Assembly (NCBI GenBank): GCA_004151065.3
Contig: NWUY0300065552.1
Span: forward strand, 7,901-19,698
Direction of reading: 5' to 3'
Length of the DNA: 11,798 nt
From: Larix sibirica
Taxonomy: Eukaryota; Streptophyta; Pinopsida; Pinales; Pinaceae
The notes under the pieces are model-generated. The model had not been told where the DNA came from. It did not search any database and saw only the letters and a list, made by a program, of their open reading frames with translations. This document shows positions 7,873 through 11,798 of the stretch, piece by piece (the first letter of the stretch is position 1; each line of letters opens with the position of its first letter). The position numbers were made by a program, and so were the translations under genes.

Positions 7873-8093
7873 CCACTACAGTTCCACAACTAACAAAAGA
7901 GGGTTTCTCGCAAATTTACATGAAAGAAGGAGCCACTGAAGTGTGTTGCAAATGATTATTTTCAAACTCATTTGATTGATAAAGCAATAGTATTTGTAAG
8001 TCCTTTGGATTGCCTACGCCATATTTTTTGTTAGTTTGCCCCTTGCAAAGTTACTATAATTTTATGTTGCTTATATTATGTGAATGAAGGAAA

Positions 8094-8110
8094 AATACAT
8101 ATGCTTCGAG
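8094..8110. repeat. Candidate target-site duplication, left copy
   Basis: AATACATATGCTTCGAG lies one base from the poly(T) run that marks the 3' end of the minus-strand retrocopy. The proposed partner is AATACTATGCTTAAAG at 9657-9672, about 14 matches over 17 columns with one single-base gap. The imperfection is compatible with an old insertion but weakens the call. Confidence 0.4.
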
Positions 8111-8111
8111 C

Positions 8112-8124
8112 TTTTTTTTTTTTT
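8112..8124 (-). other. Poly(A) tail of the retrocopy (13 T on the plus strand)
   Basis: An uninterrupted run of 13 T directly follows the candidate left target duplication. On the minus strand it terminates the 3' untranslated region after ATACAGTTGCAGATTTAC. No canonical AATAAA signal precedes it; the closest strings are TTTAAATA and TGTAAT. Confidence 0.7.
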
Positions 8125-8197
8125 GTAAATCTGCAACTGTATATTTAAAGAAGGGGTTCAAAAATTACAAGGCGGCTAGCTAGCGTTGGCGGTCTGG

Positions 8198-8212
8198 GGT
8201 GGTGAAACCACC
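8198..8212 (-). other. Perfect 6-bp stem-loop in the retrocopy 3' untranslated region
   Basis: The plus strand reads GGTGGT GAA ACCACC, a perfect hairpin with a three-base loop, about 75-85 nt from the poly(A) tail in the transcript. A 10-bp palindrome GCTAGCTAGC lies just beside it at 8175-8184. Some LINEs use a 3' hairpin for recognition by their own reverse transcriptase; whether this one served that purpose is unknown. Confidence 0.45.
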
Positions 8213-8504
8213 ATCCCAAACACTCAAAAATGCTAGGAATATTAATAACTCTGCAAAAAAGACCTGTCTAAGGGGACCAAGTTCGATAAGAGTCTTTACA
8301 TAATAGACCAAAGAACAAACCAGTACATAAAAACAGACTATAAATCCAAAATAAACAGAAACCCTGACAGTCACAGAAAGAACTGGGGATTGCCAGTGCT
8401 AACCTAAGTGTTTGCTTCTTCATTATGAGGGCTCGACTTATCTTCAATAATAGGACAGTTGCCGAAGAAATCATTATCCCAACTCCAGGGAGGGAGCTTG
8501 GGCA

Positions 8505-9203
8505 TCAACGGTTCTTTTTTTCGCCAGGGGAAGCGTCCCCGTCTGTCTTCCGAACGCGCTTATAGTGCAGAGAGTCGATGGTAGACGGAATGGGAAAGGA
8601 GGCTTCAAGGGGAGGGACCCCCGGAATGGCTCCTGAGGCATGCGAGACCGACCTAGAAGGAGTGCCCACAACAGCTACGGAAACCTTAGCAGCGGCGACC
8701 TCCTTATCCTTCGAAGTCGGTGTTGCTCCAGATGCAGAGGAGACCATTCCAGGCTGAGTGACATCTGCAGCATCGGAGCCGTCGTTGTTTTTACTAGGCT
8801 CGGCTTGACCAGAGCCCCTGTGAAGAATCGTGCAACTATTCAAGGAGTATTTGCCTCCAACTAAGCTGATGTTCAAAGTTACCAGCTTTTCGTCCAAGTG
8901 AACTAGGTTGGCCCTGATGTCCAGAATGGACGTCTGGGTAGTGTTCCAATTAGCCATCATCTCCTCAACCAGGGTCCCCATCATATTTTTTATCAACCAA
9001 TAATAATTAATTTGGTTCCCTTGGTTACCCAGGCGAGTATATCTGCAACCCTGTTGGATTCCCAATCATCAATTAACAGACGAACAGGACTCGAGATTGC
9101 CATCATAACCACTAATGACTGTCTTATCCATTCCCGGAGGGGCTGCATCACGACCAACGCCATGACCGGCTCCTCTCCTGGAGGTTCCACGCGGTCGAGT
9201 CAT
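8505..9203 (-). pseudogene. Retrocopy reading frame: 232-codon protein broken by two adjacent TGA codons
   Basis: The ATG at 9203 (MTRPRGTSRRGAGHGVGRD) opens a frame that runs to a stop at 8505, interrupted only at codons 45-46 by TGA TGA (9066-9071). Both would be CGA with one CpG-type C-to-T change each. The protein has a basic Arg/Gly N-terminus (1-25). About residues 68-110 form a helical, coiled-coil-like part (MGTLVEEMMANWNTTQTSIL, then NLVHLDEKL). A Ser/Ala/Gly/Pro-rich linker spans about 120-205 and a basic tail ends it (HYKRVRK, GEKKNR). There is no zinc knuckle, RT or other catalytic motif. I do not recognise the family; a retroelement ORF1/gag-like protein is the leading guess. The ATG was chosen because it heads the frame and gives a natural N-terminus; the next in-frame ATG leaves out the Arg/Gly part. 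Confidence 0.6.
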
Positions 9204-9656
9204 AGTATAGAAATCAAGCTCACATGCTATGAAAATCCGAGCAGAGCAGCCCACAACGAAAACCTGCGTAAGTTTGCAAATGAGGGTGGTGAAGAGCCTA
9301 TCCTTCATATCTCAAGACATGGAGAAGGAGTATAGAGGATCCACACGTGGGAGCATCATGGTCCAACCACTCCAGTTAATGCGAAGGGACGTAGACAGTC
9401 GAGTCCAACACAGGCATATTAATTGTTGCCTCATTGCCAACCATCCCAGCATCCTGCTTATTAACTACTTCGCGCGAGTGCATGCCAGCCTGCCGAGGAG
9501 GAGACAAGTGCTGCGTGCAACCCCCAGTTGGGCAGCTGCCATTTGTGATTTGAATGTTGATGACACCCACTTCCGGGATGCCTTGAGCAAATATGATTAT
9601 CATAGAATCTTGCTATTATTTTTATATTATGTCAATGACTTGAACTACCTTGGTCC
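9204..9656 (-). other. Leader part of the retrocopy
   Basis: This is upstream of the 232-codon frame. A minus-strand frame at 9376-9603 is open for 75 codons (including GSCPTGGCTQHLSPPRQAG) and a plus-strand frame at 9229-9711 is open for 160 codons. Neither shows a recognisable domain, and both benefit from the GC-richer composition. The 75-codon frame could be a short upstream ORF or the 3' end of an earlier cistron. Confidence 0.35.
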
Positions 9657-9672
9657 AATACTATGCTTAAAG
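9657..9672. repeat. Candidate target-site duplication, right copy
   Basis: AATACTATGCTTAAAG is the proposed partner of 8094-8110. It shares AATAC, TATGCTT and a terminal AG, with one missing base. It sets the 5' end of the retrocopy at about 9656, if correct. Confidence 0.35.
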
Positions 9673-9772
9673 AAATATCTAAATAAAATTAAGAATCTTA
9701 TATTTTCTTGAAAATCAAAGATGATATGGCATTTCATTGTATACTATTAGCATATCCTATTCCCCTTGTTAT

Positions 9773-9892
9773 ATACCTAATCCATAGGAGTTACGGTATA
9801 TTTTAAATATTAGATTAGCTATGCATATTTTCATACCTAATCCATAGGAGTTACGGTATATTTTAAATATTAGATTAGCTATGCATATTTTC
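9773..9892. repeat. Perfect 60-bp tandem duplication in the LTR
   Basis: Units 9773-9832 and 9833-9892 are identical, base for base, starting atacctaatccataggagtt and ending gctatgcatattttc. With no substitution in 60 bp against the heavy decay elsewhere, the duplication is recent relative to its surroundings, or it has been kept identical by conversion. Confidence 0.97.
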
Positions 9893-9951
9893 AGTTACAC
9901 GTGAAGAGTCACCATGATCATTTAGATGATGAAAACCAAAAGTCATAGTTC

Positions 9952-10002
9952 ATTGTATATATATTGTATATATATATTGTATATATATCTTGTATATATA
10001 TC
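9952..10002. repeat. TTG(TA)n microsatellite-like array in the LTR
   Basis: TTGTATATATA-type units start at 9953, 9964, 9978 and 9990, with spacing of 11, 14 and 12 bp. The array places several potential TATA boxes 60-110 bp upstream of the LTR end, where the copia promoter usually lies. The unit-length variation is typical of replication slippage. Confidence 0.85.
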
Positions 10003-10063
10003 TGATTCTGGTTAATACAAACTCAATCTAGTTTGGAGTTTTTCAAGGCCTGTCATGGTGTCA

Positions 10064-10076
10064 TGGTATCAGAGCC
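10064..10076 (+). other. Primer binding site for initiator tRNA-Met (TGGTATCAGAGCC)
   Basis: TGGTATCAGAGC is the established plant Ty1/copia minus-strand primer binding site, complementary to the 3' end of initiator methionine tRNA. It immediately follows the CA end of the LTR. The match is exact over the core, and it gives the element's orientation (plus strand) and class. The sequence gtcatggt just upstream occurs twice in 17 bp. Confidence 0.93.
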
Positions 10077-11250
10077 TTGGTCTATTTTTAAACTCCTTGG
10101 TCTACCTCTTTGCTCTGGCATATTCCCTCTACCCAATATACTCCTAGTGGCCTTCCTTCTACAACCTGCTAATGTCTATGTGCACTGCCATTCTGGCCTG
10201 CGTCTCTCAGACATGTCAATGAAATATGAAACCCTAATTCGTATATCTGTGTGAGAGCATCATTCTCTCTCTATGTTTCTTCTTCATGTGGGATAGCTTC
10301 ACGACCCCTTGACCTGTGTCCCTCTCTGCGATTTGTTTCTTCTCTGCCGGGTTAATCTCTCATCCGCATTTAGTGTACCCTCTCTACGTGGTTAATACTC
10401 ATGAATCAACCTCAAGCATCTCCATGTGAAGACCTCTGTTGGGGCGTACTCATTTGTGTATCTATCTGAATGTCTCTCGAGCCTACAACTTGTGACCTCT
10501 GCATCTATGTGTCTCCGCTCAAGCCCGAGAATATACATGTGTATCTGTGTGTATATTCTCCTCAAGAACGTCAATTGCAATTCGTTACCCTTGTATGTAT
10601 ATTCTCCTCAAGAAGACGTACTGCGTGGACACATCTATAAACTCAAAATGCCAACCTCTCCATAACCACGCAATTTAGGTATTGGCGTCCATCTTTGCGG
10701 GCCTGTCATATGTTTGACAGATGAATGAGATTTTCTTAATCGAATGAATGCGGGAATTCAAATAGCTTCTTTATTCCTTAGTAAAGACCGATAAGCGTTG
10801 TTGCTTTCAAGGATTTTGCATGTTTTGATGATTATTGCTCTTGCAATCTTCCTCTCTGTGAAGTTTACTACAGTTTTGGATTTTTAATGAGGAGCTATGA
10901 ACTAGACTTCTTGCATAATTGATGTCTATTACAATGTTTTGTTTATCTTTGGAATAGGTGTTGGGTGGTAAAAGCTTTCTATTCATCCGAGACTTGGGTT
11001 TTATTCAAGTTTTTTTTATATTTGGTGGCATTACTCTCTATTATATTATTACCTCTTGTATTATAATTGTATTGCATTATGGTGGCATTACTCTCTCTAT
11101 CCCATTATGGTGGCATTACTCTCTCTATCCCATTTGTATTGCAATTGTAACTTGTACTACAACAAACTACAAATTGTATTGCAATAGATTATATTGCAAA
11201 GTGTATTACAGAGATCGAAGAGAGTGTTGTTCAAATTATTTTTGCCTATA
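10077..11250 (+). other. Copia leader / missing gag region
   Basis: Between the primer binding site and the zinc-knuckle remnant there are 1.17 kb, about the room a copia leader plus gag needs. I find no gag-like translation on the plus strand. Frames at 10033-10254, 10426-10665 and 10958-11251 encode low-complexity or repeat-driven peptides and have no family features. The segment is CT-rich at 10240-10400, carries a 17-bp direct repeat 46 bp apart (10551-10567 and 10597-10613, gtatattctcctcaaga) and short minisatellites at 11.0-11.1 kb. Gag has either decayed beyond recognition or been replaced, or the element was a non-autonomous derivative. Confidence 0.45.
11023..11130. repeat. 28-bp tandem repeat with a partial upstream copy
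   Basis: Two perfect copies of a 28-bp unit (starting cattatggtggcattactc, ending tctctatcc) lie at 11075-11102 and 11103-11130. A third, partial copy (ttggtggcattactctcta) starts near 11022, 53 bp upstream. It explains the repetitive peptide in the overlapping frame and argues against that frame being a gene. Confidence 0.9.
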
Positions 11251-11592
11251 AAGATGCACTTTCAGATAGGATGTAGAAGAAATAATTTTAGAGGCAGGGG
11301 TAGAGAGATATCTAATCTTCAATATGCCCATTGTGGAAAGAAAGGACATGAAGCAAATACATGCATAATTCCATGGAAGAAGATCCTATAGAAGAAATAG
11401 CGAAAAGAAGACAGAGGTAAATCCCATGAGTCTGGTAAAGCTCCTGAACTTGCTCATTTCATTGTTGCAAATTGTAATGCCGACATAAACAAAGTTTTGT
11501 TAAATACATCATTTGTATCTTTGAAGGATACTTGGCTACCTGACACGGATGTAACCTCCCACATGGCATTTAGAAGATATCTTTTTGAATAA
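11251..11592 (+). pseudogene. Ty1/copia gag zinc-knuckle and protease remnant
   Basis: A single frame ending in TAA at 11590-11592 and crossed by two stops near 11389-11399 reads NNFRGRGREISNLQ, then YAHCGKKGHEANTC (11323-11364), then a spacer, then TWLPDTDVTSHMAFRRYLFE. The first motif is the retroviral-type CCHC knuckle, C-x2-C-x4-H-x4-C, with the first Cys replaced by Tyr (TAT). The second is the copia aspartic-protease start, W-x-x-D-T-G-A-x-S-H-type, with the catalytic DTG changed to DTD (GAT at 11548-11550). Order and spacing match copia gag-pol. The function would be RNA packaging (knuckle) and polyprotein cleavage (protease). Both key motifs and the frame are broken, so it is dead. 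Confidence 0.88.
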
Positions 11593-11798
11593 TCGAATGA
11601 CAATGTAGACGTATAGTATTCAAACCCAAGGGTATTGGCACCATCATGTTGTTATGGCATGAAGAGTACATATGAGGCTAAATGTATATAATATGACCCC
11701 AATGGGGTATATATGAGGTTAATTATATATATGTAATGAAGTAAATGTATAATAATACTGGTCAACCTAATGAAAGGGCCTCATGTGCAATGAGTGAA
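11593..11798 (+). pseudogene. Decayed copia pol continuation, then AT-rich sequence to the window edge
   Basis: Shortly after the protease remnant another frame reads KGIGTIML, which fits the conserved G-x-G-x-V/I stretch that follows the active site in copia protease. Beyond about 11660 the sequence becomes AT-rich (tatatgaggctaa and tatatgaggttaa occur 45 bp or so apart, plus a CCCCAATGGGG inverted repeat) and coding signal is lost. Integrase and RT, if they survive, would be to the right. Confidence 0.4.

Larger units (their letters stand above)
7001..8093. other. Gene-free AT-rich spacer
   Basis: There is no coding frame of interest on either strand. The sequence has T-rich runs, two promoter-like TATA elements on the plus strand (7137 and 7865) and two telo-box motifs (CTAGGGTTT at 7622-7630 and TTAGGGTTT at 7665-7673). 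The two telo-boxes are 43 bp apart and not in a tandem array, so they are not an interstitial telomere. This looks like old intergenic repeat DNA. Confidence 0.4.
8111..9656 (-). mobile_element. Poly(A)-tailed retrocopy (processed pseudogene or short LINE-type element)
   Basis: Read on the minus strand, this is a 5' leader of about 450 bp and a reading frame (8505-9203). A 3' untranslated region of about 380 bp then ends in 13 A residues (8112-8124 as T on the plus strand). Most of it is clearly GC-richer than the DNA on either side. A poly(A) tail, lack of LTRs and possible flanking target duplications (8094-8110 and 9657-9672) are the marks of L1-type retroposition. I see no reverse transcriptase or endonuclease, so it is either a non-autonomous or ORF1-only LINE copy, or a retroposed host mRNA. 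The 5' boundary is uncertain because the last 50 bp or so are AT-rich. Confidence 0.6.
9738..10063 (+). mobile_element. 5' LTR of a Ty1/copia retrotransposon
   Basis: The 3' end is fixed by the CA at 10062-10063, which directly precedes the primer binding site. The 5' end is uncertain: TGTATAC at 9738 and TGTTATATACC at 9767 are the best TG starts, giving 326 or 297 bp, in the normal range for plant copia LTRs. The LTR contains a perfect 60-bp tandem duplication, a G-box CACGTG (9898-9903) and a TATA-rich array (9952-10002) that would supply the promoter. The matching 3' LTR and the target duplication lie outside the window, so neither boundary can be confirmed here. Confidence 0.7.

Noticed and set aside
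9229-9711. A 160-codon plus-strand frame, one of the longest in the window
   Set aside because: It lies antisense to the retrocopy leader, runs out into AT-rich flanking DNA past the retrocopy boundary, and shows no domain. The openness is explained by GC-richer composition.
10958-11251. A 97-codon plus-strand frame upstream of the copia zinc knuckle as gag
   Set aside because: It is built largely from the 28-bp tandem repeat and AT-rich sequence, starts at GTG rather than ATG, and has no gag features.
1-11798. CRISPR arrays, bacterial operons, tRNA or rRNA genes
   Set aside because: There are no regularly spaced direct repeats with unique spacers, no ribosome-binding-site-led gene clusters, and no clover-leaf or conserved rRNA segment seen by eye. 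The content is plant retroelement DNA.

Overview
The window reads as plant nuclear DNA of the intergenic, repeat-dominated kind. It is AT-rich, carries no intact long ORF and no RNA gene that I can recognise, and holds a Ty1/copia LTR retrotransposon with the standard plant initiator-tRNA-Met primer binding site. A large, repeat-bloated genome such as a gymnosperm's would fit, but nothing in the sequence fixes the species. I found no functional host gene.

Layout. Positions 116-1146 and about 1875-3060 hold two minus-strand stretches of decayed coding-like sequence (A and B). Each has, just upstream on its own strand, the same diverged AT-rich repeat of about 95-125 bp (1151-1370 and 3063-3250). 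Positions 3251-3961 are more GC-rich and contain a 233-bp interval bounded by 15-bp imperfect inverted repeats, with two near-identical 17-nt palindromes inside. Positions 3962-5655 and 6060-6500 hold plus-strand decayed coding sequence (C and D), including a 186-bp tandem duplication. Positions 6501-8093 are gene-free, with promoter-like TATA elements on both strands.

Positions about 8111-9656 are a GC-richer, minus-strand, poly(A)-tailed retrocopy: either a processed pseudogene or a short LINE-type element. It carries a 232-codon reading frame broken by two adjacent TGA codons and has candidate target-site duplications. From about 9.74 kb to the right edge lies the 5' part of a plus-strand Ty1/copia element. 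Its parts are an LTR with an internal perfect 60-bp tandem duplication, the primer binding site at 10064-10076, a 1.2-kb leader without recognisable gag, then a gag zinc knuckle and protease remnant with both key motifs mutated. Its other LTR is outside the window.

Nothing here works together as a pathway. The window is a layered record of insertions, tandem duplications and CpG-type decay. The least explained parts are the unidentified remnants A-D and the palindrome-bearing interval near 3.6 kb. I saw no convincing new functional system.
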